Shown here: piece after piece, positions 42,140-51,161 of the stretch | How positions within the stretch are numbered: position 1 is the stretch's first letter | Layout: each line of letters opens with the position of its first letter | Assembly: GCA_018604165.1 (NCBI GenBank) | Contig: CP075895.1 | Location: forward strand, 2,041,001-2,105,000 | Source: Chitinophagaceae bacterium LGM1 | GTDB taxonomy: Bacteria; Bacteroidota; Bacteroidia; Chitinophagales; Chitinophagaceae | DNA: 64,000 nucleotides | Direction: 5' to 3' | Notes under the pieces: generated by a model | Database searches by the model: none | The model's input: the letters and a program-made list of their open reading frames with translations, nothing else | What the model was told of the DNA's origin: nothing | Position numbers and translations under genes: made by a program

Positions 42140-42952
42140 TTAATAACCCTTCAGAGGTGAGTTAGGTTCAGTTAAAAAGTGATTAAAAACCAGCTTATCT
42201 GCCCATTTTGGGAAAAGCTTGTTTATCCATACCGTCAATTTGCCCTGTGTCGTCATCACAATCGTGCGTTTGCGGTGTTTTACTCCATCCAATATGATGC
42301 TCGCACATTGCTCCGCACTCATCAGTTTACCCTCGTCAAGGGGCGTTTCTCCCTGCGCGCTACCGTCTGCACTGCGGGCTACATTGCGTATGTTGCTGGC
42401 TGTAAACCCTGGCGATACCCACATAACGTGTGCACCTGTTTGATACAACTCGGTACGCAAAGCTTCCAAAAAGCCCTGCATGGCAAATTTGGATGCCGAA
42501 TACCCTGTACGTGCTGGTAATCCCCTAAAGCCTGCAATAGATGATACACCCACTACCACACCCTTATTTTCACGAATGGATTTGATGGCATACTTCGTAC
42601 AATACACTGTACCCCAAAAGTTTATGTCCATCAGTTCACGTATCACTTGCAGGTCGGCATGTTCAAATAGCGCACGCATACTGATGCCTGCATTGTTTAT
42701 CAGCACATCTACCCTGCCCCATTTAGCTAGGGCAGTTTCTATAAATCGTTTGCAATCTTCTTCTTTACTTACATCAGCCGCCATATACAGCACATTATCA
42801 TCTTCCTTGCCGATAGCCTCTTTCAGTTTATCCATATTGCGGGCGCATACTGCTACATACGCCCCCTGCTGCAAGGCAGCCAGTGCCAATGCCTTACCAA
42901 TACCCGATGACGCACCTGTAATGGCTACTACTTTATCGTTGAGCAAATACAT
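42140..42952 (-). CDS. Short-chain dehydrogenase/reductase
   Basis: 270 residues. Rossmann motif TGASSGIG (12-19), NNAG (87-90), catalytic Ser138 with Tyr151-x3-Lys155 (GYSASKFAMQ). It has an Arg39 after the second strand that could favour NADPH ('VCARN'). The C-terminal half with 'WVSPGFTASNIRNVAR' is typical of the DHRS7/SDR-type oxidoreductases. Substrate unknown. Minus-strand, with no obvious operon partner. Confidence 0.9.
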   Translation of the reverse strand: MYLLNDKVVAITGASSGIGKALALAALQQGAYVAVCARNMDKLKEAIGKEDDNVLYMAADVSKEEDCKRFIETALAKWGRVDVLINNAGISMRALFEHADLQVIRELMDINFWGTVYCTKYAIKSIRENKGVVVGVSSIAGFRGLPARTGYSASKFAMQGFLEALRTELYQTGAHVMWVSPGFTASNIRNVARSADGSAQGETPLDEGKLMSAEQCASIILDGVKHRKRTIVMTTQGKLTVWINKLFPKWADKLVFNHFLTEPNSPLKGY

Positions 42953-43358
42953 ATTTGTAATAAAAAAGTAAAGTTAATGCTTACACTTATCTCTATGATA
43001 ATTAAAACAAGACTTATACATACTAAAAAGATATGCACAACTGTTGATTAATTAAGTACCACCAAACATCACAACTAACATTGCGAATACCTAAATTCAC
43101 TATCAGCAGTTGAGGCAGAGATAATATGTGGTGTGTAAACTTGCCTGCCACACTTACCGGTAGGTACGCAGGCAGCGACTGAAGACGATAAGCAACGCGG
43201 CAAAAGCGGCGCGTAGCACAGCCCCCGAAAACCGTACATATGCGGGCGGGTGTTGACAAATGAGGAAGTGATACCGGACTTTATAATTAGTTAACAACCG
43301 TTATTGTACGGTTTTTGTAAACTTACAGGCATTAATAGTTTTTAAACCCAGCAATACA
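42953..43358. other. Gene-poor stretch with a GC-rich, structured islet (43135-43260)
   Basis: AT-rich flanks surround about 125 bases of higher GC with an inverted repeat (GCCTGCC at 43143 region and GGCAGGC-type complements near 43170, 'TACCGGTA' palindrome at 43157-43164). An open minus-strand frame (43023-43259) runs across it, but its start is weak and I recognise no product. Alternatives are a structured RNA or a remnant of a mobile element. No promoter is clear. Confidence 0.35.
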
Positions 43359-44372
43359 TTGACTGAAGCAATCATCAATCTTGACACGGTTAACCCCATT
43401 GAATTTTTCGGCGTTAACAACAGCAAATTCGACATTCTCAAACGCAAATTCCCACTGCTCAAAATCCTCTCGCGCGGCTCGCAGATAAAGCTGTCAGGGC
43501 AGGCATCAGAAGTGTCTAACGCGCAAACACGCATTGGGCAATTGGTAAAGTATCTGGAGCGAAACGGACATCTTTCAGAAAACTACTTTGCCGAGATATT
43601 GGGCGAAGATGAAAATGGAGAAAGCGTAGTAACAGTAGAAAACGAAGCCAATAACGACATATTGGTTTTCGGCCCGAATGGCAAAGTAATACGTGCCAAA
43701 ACGGCTAACCAAAAGCTGTTGGCTACCGTTAGCGAAAAGAACGACATTATTTTTGCAATAGGCCCGGCAGGCACAGGTAAAACCTATACTGCTGTAGCAT
43801 TGGCAGTACGTGCGCTCAAAAATAAAGCTGTTCGTAAAATCATTCTTACACGCCCTGCTGTAGAAGCTGGCGAAAGCCTCGGCTTCTTACCCGGTGATTT
43901 AAAAGAAAAGATTGACCCGTATCTACGCCCACTGTATGATGCGTTGGACGATATGATACCAGCCGATAAGCTGAACTATTATATGGCCAACCGTATCATA
44001 GAAATTGCACCATTAGCATATATGCGTGGCCGTACGCTCGACAACTCATTCATCATACTGGATGAGGCACAGAACACGACTGACCTGCAGCTAAAAATGT
44101 TCCTGACGCGTATTGGCCCGAGTGCCAAAGCCATCATCACGGGCGATATGTCGCAAGTGGATTTGCCCAAAAATCAAAAGTCGGGTTTACTGAAAGCTAC
44201 CCGCATACTGCAAGGCATTGAAGGTATCGCGCAAATACAACTGGACGAAGCAGACGTTGTTCGTCACCGTTTGGTAAAACACATCATCCGCGCATACGAC
44301 AAAGACCAAGTAGCCGAAGAGCAAAAAGAAGAAGAAAACAAACAGGCATTCAGAAACCTGCCAAAGCAATAA
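43359..44372 (+). CDS. PhoH-family ATPase
   Basis: 337 residues, starting at TTG 43359 (MTEAIINLDTVNPIEFFG) because no in-frame ATG precedes and the N-terminus matches the family. N-terminal KH-like region (40-65), Walker A GPAGTGKT (135-142), 'RPAVEAGESLGFLPGDLKEKIDPYLRPLYDALDD', 'FIILDEAQNTT' Walker B, and the 'GPSAKAIITGDMSQVDLP' sensor. PhoH-type proteins are probable RNA-associated ATPases, often near ybeY; ybeY is not seen here. Acidic and Gln-rich C-tail. Confidence 0.93.
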   Translation: MTEAIINLDTVNPIEFFGVNNSKFDILKRKFPLLKILSRGSQIKLSGQASEVSNAQTRIGQLVKYLERNGHLSENYFAEILGEDENGESVVTVENEANNDILVFGPNGKVIRAKTANQKLLATVSEKNDIIFAIGPAGTGKTYTAVALAVRALKNKAVRKIILTRPAVEAGESLGFLPGDLKEKIDPYLRPLYDALDDMIPADKLNYYMANRIIEIAPLAYMRGRTLDNSFIILDEAQNTTDLQLKMFLTRIGPSAKAIITGDMSQVDLPKNQKSGLLKATRILQGIEGIAQIQLDEADVVRHRLVKHIIRAYDKDQVAEEQKEEENKQAFRNLPKQ

Positions 44373-44380
44373 AATAATAA

Positions 44381-44400
44381 GAGCCACTGTATAGTGGCTC
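44381..44400 (+). terminator. Terminator after phoH-like gene
   Basis: Stem GAGCCACT / AGTGGCTC with a GTAT loop, then TTTTATTT. Confidence 0.8.
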
Positions 44401-44415
44401 TTTTATTTATTTATG

Positions 44416-45426
44416 TTATTCTGTAACGGCGATACGCTTTACTGCTATTATTCTATTCGTATTGTCACTAACCCTTACCACATATACGCCAGATGCAAAA
44501 GGCGTTTGAATATCTACAGCTATATTATTTTTCGCTTTCACAGCTTGTGCTTGTAATAATCTACCTGACAAATCGTACAATGATACTGTATAGTTGCCAT
44601 CATTCACTCCTATATTATCAATATACAATACACCATCTGCAAAATAGCACCTCAACTTATTAACACTGCTTACACTTTGTATGCTGGTAGGCTTTTTGTA
44701 CAACATCCTTGCTCGTTTATCAGAAAATCCACCTACGCTAAAAGAGTCTAACTTGAATACAGCAAAATTAGAAACCGTATCGTACCACCAGTAAGATGAG
44801 GTAATAGCTATGAAAGTTTGTTTTACACCAGGTGATATTTCAAATGAGTCTGCCTGATACTGATAAATTTTCAGCCGCAATACATTATTGTAAGTAACAT
44901 TTCCGGGTAGCTTTAACGTACCATAACCATCAGCTATTACCTTACCAAAACCACCGCCTGTTACAGGTGTCCCACTAAAGGCGCTTGAATCTTCAAAAAC
45001 ATCTGTGGCGGAGTCCGTATATTTCATTGGCCTGTTGGCAAACATGGCACTGTTTTTTGTATAATAAGAAACAGTATTGCGTGATGAATCTGCAAACCCT
45101 ATAAGAAAATTGTTATTAGCTGTTTTTTGATAATAGTAATACCTACCATCAGAATGACGCTCTGTAATATCTGCGCCTGTAAAAACACTACCCCATGTGG
45201 TTGAAGCAGGAGATACGATGCTAATACGCATTGTATCTGATAATAAGGCAACATTAGAAAAATCCCAAGTAATGTTTGCTCCTGAGTTGCCAGCTTGCAT
45301 ACCGCTTTCATCAACATCTACATAAGTAGCATTATCACCAAGAGTAAAGTTGTCAAGATTGTTATAGCTTCTTTGAGCAAATACTGCAATAGGAAATGTT
45401 AGTAATACAACTAATAGTTTTTTCAT
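44416..45426 (-). CDS. T9SS-exported hypothetical protein
   Basis: 336 residues from the ATG at 45426 (MKKLLVVLLTFPIAVFAQ signal peptide; in-frame codons upstream lack one). A beta-rich middle with Tyr/Asp/Ser, no recognised domain, then a type A T9SS domain about residue 255-336 (YFADGVLYIDNIGVNDGNYTVSLYDLSGRLLQAQ...VKRIAVTE). The usual PNP-type linker is absent and the domain begins directly after the 'IQSVSSVNKLR' segment. It may be a surface-bound or secreted structural protein; function unknown. Confidence 0.75.
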   Translation of the reverse strand: MKKLLVVLLTFPIAVFAQRSYNNLDNFTLGDNATYVDVDESGMQAGNSGANITWDFSNVALLSDTMRISIVSPASTTWGSVFTGADITERHSDGRYYYYQKTANNNFLIGFADSSRNTVSYYTKNSAMFANRPMKYTDSATDVFEDSSAFSGTPVTGGGFGKVIADGYGTLKLPGNVTYNNVLRLKIYQYQADSFEISPGVKQTFIAITSSYWWYDTVSNFAVFKLDSFSVGGFSDKRARMLYKKPTSIQSVSSVNKLRCYFADGVLYIDNIGVNDGNYTVSLYDLSGRLLQAQAVKAKNNIAVDIQTPFASGVYVVRVSDNTNRIIAVKRIAVTE

Positions 45427-45563
45427 CCTTCTTTTTTCCATCAAATAACACAAAGGACATACCACGCAATCAAAAAAAAACTAAACAATACAGAAAATAT
45501 CTAACCAACAATTAAGAATACATAAATCAGAATATGATAGTAAATTAGCTGACGAAAACACAA

Positions 45564-45977
45564 ATGGATATGGCATTTCTCAGCAAACTCGGCAAGTACA
45601 ACAATGCGGCATTATTAATAATGAGGCTTGGCTTGGGCTTTATGATGATACTGCACGGCTACCCTAAACTGTCGGGGGGTGCAGAGCGTTGGGAAAAATT
45701 AGGTGGTGCAATGAGCCATATCGGCATCAAATTTATGCCTGTAGTTTGGGGCTTTATGGCAGCTATTACCGAAACGGTTGGCGGGCTATTCTTCTTATTG
45801 GGTTTATTTTTTCGCCCTACTTCATTCTTATTATTCTTTACCATGCTGGTAGCTGCTGCCATGCATCTCGGCTCGGGCGATACGTTGATGGATGCTTCTC
45901 ATGCAGTTGAGCTATGCATCGTATTTCTTGCCATGATTATCATAGGTCCCGGAAAGTATGCCGTAGATAAGGGATAA
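45564..45977 (+). CDS. DoxX-family membrane protein
   Basis: 137 residues with four transmembrane helices and the DoxX pattern: 'LIMRLGLGFMMILHGYPKL', 'GIKFMPVVWGFMAAITETVGGLFFLLGLF', and 'HAVELCIVFLAMIIIGPGKYAVD'. DoxX proteins associate with thiosulfate or peroxide-stress oxidoreductases in some bacteria, with unknown role here. ATG at 45564, monocistronic, divergent from the T9SS gene upstream. Confidence 0.9.
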   Translation: MDMAFLSKLGKYNNAALLIMRLGLGFMMILHGYPKLSGGAERWEKLGGAMSHIGIKFMPVVWGFMAAITETVGGLFFLLGLFFRPTSFLLFFTMLVAAAMHLGSGDTLMDASHAVELCIVFLAMIIIGPGKYAVDKG

Positions 45978-45982
45978 GGAAA

Positions 45983-46378
45983 TTATGCTGCATGGTTATG
46001 CGCATGTGGCAGTTGATACACCACATTATCTTGCAGCGATGCCTTGATGCCGTCTATTATATTGTCTGATATTATCTTATGCTTTTTGCCTTGTGCCCTT
46101 GCTGGTGTTACAAGGTACACATCATCTTCAGATACTGTATAGATAACTGGCAAGTCTGCCAATTCCTTGTCTTTCAATATGCTATGGTATGCTTTGGTAG
46201 TGCCGGCATCAGGTTCTTCAGGATTGATGAATACAATATCCGGATGTACTTCATTTACCATCTCGTGTAGCAGGGTATCTTCGCAGGTATATACCATAAA
46301 GCCTCTGTCTTTCAGCATTTCTGCATCTGATACGGGTAAGCCTTTCTGATTACTTACCATTAATACTTTTAAACGCAT
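45983..46378 (-). CDS. Degenerate response-regulator receiver domain protein
   Basis: 131 residues, a single REC-like fold: 'VLMVSNQKGLPVSDAEMLKDRGFMVYTCED', 'VHPDIVFINPEEPD', 'LPVIYTVSEDDVYLV'. The phospho-acceptor position is Asn52 and the N-terminal acidic pair is missing, so classic phosphorylation is unlikely; it may be a pseudoreceiver. The C-terminal tail is His-rich (HAHNHAA). No histidine kinase lies near. Convergent with the DoxX gene, 5 bases apart. Confidence 0.65.
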   Translation of the reverse strand: MRLKVLMVSNQKGLPVSDAEMLKDRGFMVYTCEDTLLHEMVNEVHPDIVFINPEEPDAGTTKAYHSILKDKELADLPVIYTVSEDDVYLVTPARAQGKKHKIISDNIIDGIKASLQDNVVYQLPHAHNHAA

Positions 46379-46498
46379 ATCTACTCAGTTTTTACGAGTT
46401 ACTTATTACTAGTATACGTAAGAAAAACTATGCCAGTTTGCGTTAAAAGTTTACCAAATGCAGGTTTTAACATTTTATATGACAGTAAGATGATACTG

Positions 46499-46873
46499 TT
46501 ATATAAACCCCCGTCTGCGTTTTGCTGTGGCGTTATTCTTAAGCAACTGTGTTTGCTGTACGTAGCTATCTATTAAAACAGCCAAAGCAGCAATATGTTT
46601 ATCCGCATATTCTTTTAACAATTGTTTGGTAACCATCGTTTCCGGATTCAGCGTGCAGGATATGGTATAGTCAACTACTTCGGTGTCTTTCTCTCGCCAC
46701 CTGATTTCTGATATTGTACTCCACTGAAAACCCGTCCTGCAAAGGAAAGTGATAGAAAAGTCTGTATTGCCTATTACCCTGTAATCGGCTTTGTGGTTGG
46801 CAGATATTACTGCCGTTGCAAAACTCATTTGTATAGCCGTATACGCTACCGATAAAAACTCTTTACTAATCAT
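46499..46873 (-). CDS. Conserved hypothetical protein
   Basis: 124 residues, no signal or membrane segment, with a mixed alpha/beta look ('MISKEFLSVAYTAIQMSFATAVISAN', 'SEIRWREKDTEVVDYTISCTL') and a basic C-tail (KRRRGF). Good codon use and an ATG start. I do not recognise the family. It stands alone between the receiver and the transporter gene. Confidence 0.5.
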   Translation of the reverse strand: MISKEFLSVAYTAIQMSFATAVISANHKADYRVIGNTDFSITFLCRTGFQWSTISEIRWREKDTEVVDYTISCTLNPETMVTKQLLKEYADKHIAALAVLIDSYVQQTQLLKNNATAKRRRGFI

Positions 46874-47033
46874 AGATAAACCTCCGATATAAATCTCATC
46901 AATTAAGGTTATCTCAACGTCAACTGTGGTTTACCAAATCTTTACGGTATTATTAAGATGCGGACTGGCAGCCAATCCATGTATTGCAAACTCTTATCTA
47001 TTATCATTAGATTTACTGACAGAAAACACAGAC

Positions 47034-47813
47034 ATGATACGCAACATACTCAACGACAAGCCTACCAAACTGTTTCTATTCATAGCATCCTTCTTTGTAG
47101 CCAATGCACTGATAGCAGAATGTATAGGTGGCAAGCTGTTTTCATTAGAGCGGTTGTTGGGTATGACACCACACCCGTTTTCGTTATTAGGAGAAGAGGG
47201 GCTGACCTACACCCTGACCTGTGGGGTACTGCTTTGGCCGCTTGAGTTTGTGATGACGGACATTGTAAACGAATACTATGGCCCGAAAGCCGTAAGGCGT
47301 ATATCATACATAGCCGTAGTGCTTATCTGCTATGCATTTGTTATGTTCTACCTTGCTATACACGTACCGCCCAATACAGAGTTTTGGGTAGGTAGCCGTG
47401 CGGCCGATGGCGTACCAGATATGCAGGCAGCTTTCAGTGGTATATTCGGGCAAGGAATGTGGATTATTGTTGGTAGCCTTACGGCATTCTTAGTCAGCCA
47501 GTTGCTGGATGTTTGGGTATTTCATAAAATAAAGAAAGTAACGGGCGAGAAGAAAGTATGGCTACGCGCGACAGGTTCTACATTAGTATCGCAATTCATA
47601 GATAGTTTTATCGTACTATTCATAGCTTTCAAAATAGGCAATGGATGGAGTTTTCAACGCGTATTGGCAATAGGTTTGGTTAACTACAGTTATAAAGCAT
47701 TAATGGCGTTATTACTAACGCCATTAATCTACTTTATTGAAAACCGTATTGAAAAATATCTTGGTAAAGACACTACCCGCGAAATGAAAGCGGCTGCGAT
47801 GTCTGCAGATTAA
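47034..47813 (+). CDS. yhhQ: Queuosine precursor transporter (YhhQ/VUT family)
   Basis: 259 residues from ATG 47034 (MIRNILNDKPTKLFLFIASFFVANALIAE), six or seven membrane helices with the family markers 'EFVMTDIVNEYYGPKAVRRI', 'VSQLLDVWVFHKIKKVTGEKKVWLRATGSTLVSQFIDSFIV' and 'KALMALLLTPLIYFIENRIEKY'. It imports preQ0 or preQ1. The tgt gene at the right end of the window fits the same salvage pathway. Its stop overlaps by 4 bases with the convergent neighbour. Confidence 0.9.
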   Translation: MIRNILNDKPTKLFLFIASFFVANALIAECIGGKLFSLERLLGMTPHPFSLLGEEGLTYTLTCGVLLWPLEFVMTDIVNEYYGPKAVRRISYIAVVLICYAFVMFYLAIHVPPNTEFWVGSRAADGVPDMQAAFSGIFGQGMWIIVGSLTAFLVSQLLDVWVFHKIKKVTGEKKVWLRATGSTLVSQFIDSFIVLFIAFKIGNGWSFQRVLAIGLVNYSYKALMALLLTPLIYFIENRIEKYLGKDTTREMKAAAMSAD

Positions 47814-49657
47814 TATTCTCTTGTACGAGGTTTGTATTTATTGTTACTAAGCCTGTAAGTCATGTTCAGTTGCACTGACGGTGTACGGAACAGCTCTTTC
47901 GACACAATGTATGCCCCTTTCGTCTTTACATTATCCCATATTGGTTGAGACAAGCGCAGGTCGAAACCAGTGCCAGGTGACAATTGATAACCTATGCCCA
48001 ACATATACCCCATTGTGAAGCGTGCATTAAAGTCATCATAAGCTAATTTCTTATTTTCTCCCCATTGAGATGTGAGACCTACAGCACTGCCAGCATTAGT
48101 AACATACTCTTTAGCATGTGCGTTTTCTTTCTCATCTACCTTCACAGCAAAGTTGTATGCAGTATTCACACCTACAAACATATTAATGCGTTTGGCTGAA
48201 TAACGTAAAGCTATAGGCAATTCAATCAACGAAGAAGATGTGATATTGAATGCATGCTCAACAGAATCCCAACCATAGCTGTAATTATTGTTTCCAAGAT
48301 ACTCATCACGATCAAAATCGCGCCTTTTGTAATTATTCATCAGTGATTTGCCATTACCAAAACGATATGCGTATTTCAATTCTGCAAACATACCCCAGCG
48401 TTCATTTATGTCCATCATACCAACTACACCAAAGTTGATGCCCATCATATTATAAGAACCGAGTGTGCTGCTGACACCACCCATTAAGCCAGGATGGAAT
48501 GTAACACCCGAAAGGTTCATTTTGGCGTTCTCTACCATTTGCTCAAAGCGCCTAGGATTGTAGTTTTTATTTTTATAGTTCTTACTGCTAATCTTCTTAT
48601 CTGCAAGTGCTACAACTTGTTCTTCTTGTTTATAAGCTGACGGCGCCGCAGCAGCAGGTATTATCTCATTTGTAGCAGGGGCTGCGGCCAATAAGGCATC
48701 GCTACCAACGTATTTTTCAGTAGCCAGTTTGCCCATAGCAACTGTATCTACTTTGCGTACGCCTTTTCGATTGCTTTCTTTAGTAGCTATCATGTTGATA
48801 GAGTCTACTTTCTTGTTTTCCTTTGTGTAGCGCGGGTTAGTAACTTCTGGCGGCAGTTGCACCCTTGCAGGCTGCTGTGTATTACTCCTAGATGCAAAGT
48901 TGCGGTCTGGGGTTGTAGACATACCATCTTGCTTGTTTATTGCCAAGGCAGCCGCTTCCTGTGTTGGAGTAGCGGTTGATGATTTGGTAACTGTCGCTAC
49001 TATACCTGCATTATTTATATTATTAGGTCTATTGTTATTCGTTGTAGTGTTGTTTTGCTCTTTGCCTGCCTGTTCGGTAGGTTTGTTGCTGTTTGTTGCT
49101 GTTATCGCATCGTTGTTGCGTTGTGGTTGCAGGTTATTATTGTTTGTATTAGATGATGTGTTAGCAGCAATCAGTTTTTCAGTACTTGTAGAAGGTGTAT
49201 TTGTTATTGCAACAGACGCTTTTGTTGCATTTTGTTGCATTTTTTCTGTTTGCTGATTTTTTGTTGCCGATTGTTGCTGTTTTTCAGCAGGCTGTGTATT
49301 TGTTGCTGATGATACAGGTAGATTGTTTGTGGTTGCTTCGTTGAGCGATACACCAGAAAGTAAGCCCTTGCCGTTGCTACTATTATTAGCTACAAATGCA
49401 GCATCGCCGGCAGTTTGTTTGTTGTCGCTGAACGACTGGTAAGCTTGGTAACCACCAATGGTAGCTGTAGCCAGCAGCAGCAAGCCACCAGCATAGGTGA
49501 GCATACGCTTCCAATTGTAGCCGGCTGCTACACGCACTGGTTCCTCTTTATCGAGTAACTCACGCATACGCAACCATGCCCCCGCACGCTCCTCTTCTTC
49601 ACCGCCACTCAGGCGCTGCCTCACCAGGTCATCTATGTTAATCATGTTTTTATCCAT
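47810..49657 (-). CDS. Inner-membrane-anchored protein with C-terminal outer-membrane-type beta-barrel (candidate anti-sigma partner)
   Basis: 615 residues with four parts: a short charged cytoplasmic region (1-50, 'IDDLVRQRLSGGEEEERAGAWLRM'), one transmembrane helix near 53-69 (LTYAGGLLLLATATIGG), a long Asn/Thr/Gln/Ser-rich linker (about 75-330), and a C-terminal beta-barrel of the porin-T/OprF-like 'outer membrane beta-barrel' kind (about 385-615, 'FGVVGMMDINERWGMFAELKYAYRFG', ending NMTYRLSNNKYKPRTREY). It follows the ECF sigma gene by 11 bases. That position, and the cytoplasmic N-terminus with TM, fit an anti-sigma factor; but no ZAS motif is seen. If correct, one chain links the inner and outer membranes. 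Confidence 0.8.
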   Translation of the reverse strand: MDKNMINIDDLVRQRLSGGEEEERAGAWLRMRELLDKEEPVRVAAGYNWKRMLTYAGGLLLLATATIGGYQAYQSFSDNKQTAGDAAFVANNSSNGKGLLSGVSLNEATTNNLPVSSATNTQPAEKQQQSATKNQQTEKMQQNATKASVAITNTPSTSTEKLIAANTSSNTNNNNLQPQRNNDAITATNSNKPTEQAGKEQNNTTTNNNRPNNINNAGIVATVTKSSTATPTQEAAALAINKQDGMSTTPDRNFASRSNTQQPARVQLPPEVTNPRYTKENKKVDSINMIATKESNRKGVRKVDTVAMGKLATEKYVGSDALLAAAPATNEIIPAAAAPSAYKQEEQVVALADKKISSKNYKNKNYNPRRFEQMVENAKMNLSGVTFHPGLMGGVSSTLGSYNMMGINFGVVGMMDINERWGMFAELKYAYRFGNGKSLMNNYKRRDFDRDEYLGNNNYSYGWDSVEHAFNITSSSLIELPIALRYSAKRINMFVGVNTAYNFAVKVDEKENAHAKEYVTNAGSAVGLTSQWGENKKLAYDDFNARFTMGYMLGIGYQLSPGTGFDLRLSQPIWDNVKTKGAYIVSKELFRTPSVQLNMTYRLSNNKYKPRTREY

Positions 49658-49668
49658 ATGGATAAAAT

Positions 49669-50244
49669 TTATTTTTTTAAATGTAATTGCAACTTTTCAA
49701 TCTTGTCTTTCAGTATTCTTCGGCCTTCAGAAAGGTGCCATTTAGATGTACCCTCGCTGATGCCCAACATCTTGCCAATCTCTTTATGCGAAAATCCTTC
49801 CATTACGTACATATTAAAGACAGACCTTGTAGCCCCCGGCAGCGATTGCACCAGTTCCAGCAGTTGGGCATAATACAACCTGTCTGCATGGTCTTTCTGT
49901 ACGTACTGGTCTTTTTCAACCAACATTATCTTTTCATTGTATCGCGCGTTTTGCTTTACATAGTCAGATACTGCATGGAAAACGATTTTCCTTAACCAAC
50001 CTTCAAAAGAACCCTGAAACGTATACTGGTCTATCTTTTGGAACGCCCTTAGGAAGCCATTATTCAATACTTCTTCCGCTTGCTCCGTATGATCTATATA
50101 CCGCCTCACAACACCCATCATTCGTGGGTAGAAAAGATGATACAGTTTCTCCTGAGCGCTGCGCTGGTTGCGCATACACCCATAAATGAGTTCCTGTAAC
50201 TCGTTTGTCTGCCCGGGTACCGTATAAGTCAATGCGATAGACAA
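49669..50244 (-). CDS. ECF-type RNA polymerase sigma factor
   Basis: 191 residues. Sigma region 2 ('KLYHLFYPRMMGVVRRYIDHTEQAEEVLNNGFLRAFQKIDQYTFQGSFEGWLRKIVFHAVSDY') and region 4.2 ('MEGFSHKEIGKMLGISEGTSKWHLSEGRRILKDKIEKL') are intact. The only good start is TTG 50244. It heads a two-gene unit with the membrane-spanning barrel protein. A possible ECF-style promoter (TGTAAC at 50309-50314 and CGTATA at 50292-50297 on the minus strand, 11 bases apart) suggests autoregulation, but the spacing is short. Confidence 0.92.
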   Translation of the reverse strand: MSIALTYTVPGQTNELQELIYGCMRNQRSAQEKLYHLFYPRMMGVVRRYIDHTEQAEEVLNNGFLRAFQKIDQYTFQGSFEGWLRKIVFHAVSDYVKQNARYNEKIMLVEKDQYVQKDHADRLYYAQLLELVQSLPGATRSVFNMYVMEGFSHKEIGKMLGISEGTSKWHLSEGRRILKDKIEKLQLHLKK

Positions 50245-50390
50245 GTAACGGGAATTAAAGATTTCCTACGATATAGACTGTAAATGTGCTATATACGTTG
50301 GGTTGCCCGTTACATTTTTAAAAATAGATTAAAAAATTAGAGTATAAAACAGGGTAATGGGATTTAATTTATAAAAAACTTATAAGAAAA

Positions 50391-50421
50391 AACCACTATT
50401 TGAAATGCTCAAATAGTGGTT
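50391..50421 (-). terminator. Terminator of the lipoprotein gene at 50441
   Basis: Perfect 13-bp stem (AACCACTATTTGA / TCAAATAGTGGTT), AATGC loop; on the minus strand followed by TTTTTTCTTA. Confidence 0.85.
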
Positions 50422-50440
50422 AAAATGCAATTAAAATATA

Positions 50441-50998
50441 TTAGATGGTCTTGCTTCCTGTAGGTTCTATTTTCACATTATCAAGGTTAATGTTCAACCT
50501 TTCAATCATGTATGTACGGTTGTTTTTATCATCATCATCAAAAGGCATTTTGATGTACAATACAGGCTTAAACTTGCCAGGATAATGTTGATAATAAGGT
50601 TGCAGATCGATGTTATCAAGTGCCCCTTCAAAAGAAAACATATTATTAGCAGCGTTCTTTTTTACGATAGGTACTTCCACGCTATCCCTATCAGTAATCT
50701 TCATATAAGCCCTTACTTCAATGAAATTGCCAACCACTTTTACATCAACACCGTTTTTATCGCTCGTACACAAATCAACAAAAGTTTTATCTGAATATTT
50801 CAGAATAACCCATTCCCATTCTTTTAATTCATAAAAACGCCAATAAGATTCATATTCGCGAGCTTCTGTTACCTTAATAGACTGATTGGGGGCGCTCGTA
50901 CATTTTGGTGTTATGTAAGAAGCCTCAGTCCTATCGCATGATGATGAGAAAATCACAGAAGCTATTGCTAATGGATAAAAAAACGATTGTAGTTTCAT
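50441..50998 (-). CDS. Hypothetical lipoprotein
   Basis: 185 residues with a lipobox (SVIFSSSC, Cys21). The rest is a beta-rich domain with 'YWRFYELKEWEWVILKYSDKTFVDLC', and a late stretch 'FKPVLYIKMPFDDDDKNNRTYMIERL'. No family recognised; the shape recalls lipocalin-like or copper-resistance-like small barrels but that is not supported by a motif. It lies between the sigma locus and the B12 operon, on the same strand as both, with its own terminator. Confidence 0.6.
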   Translation of the reverse strand: MKLQSFFYPLAIASVIFSSSCDRTEASYITPKCTSAPNQSIKVTEAREYESYWRFYELKEWEWVILKYSDKTFVDLCTSDKNGVDVKVVGNFIEVRAYMKITDRDSVEVPIVKKNAANNMFSFEGALDNIDLQPYYQHYPGKFKPVLYIKMPFDDDDKNNRTYMIERLNINLDNVKIEPTGSKTI

Positions 50999-51161
50999 AC
51001 TTTATTTATGTTATTCGGGCTGTGAAATTAGTCTTTTTTACAATAATGTTATAGCAAGATAATACATAAAATTGTATAGAATATGCCATCGTCATACAAA
51101 ACTAATTAAAATTCTGATAATCAACTACTTAAATTGGTTATACCATACCATTAACCCTATA

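Noticed and set aside
46926-47033. Longer N-terminus of the queuosine transporter
   Set aside because: The extra residues are not hydrophobic in the family pattern, and ATG 47034 gives MIRNILNDKPTKLF.
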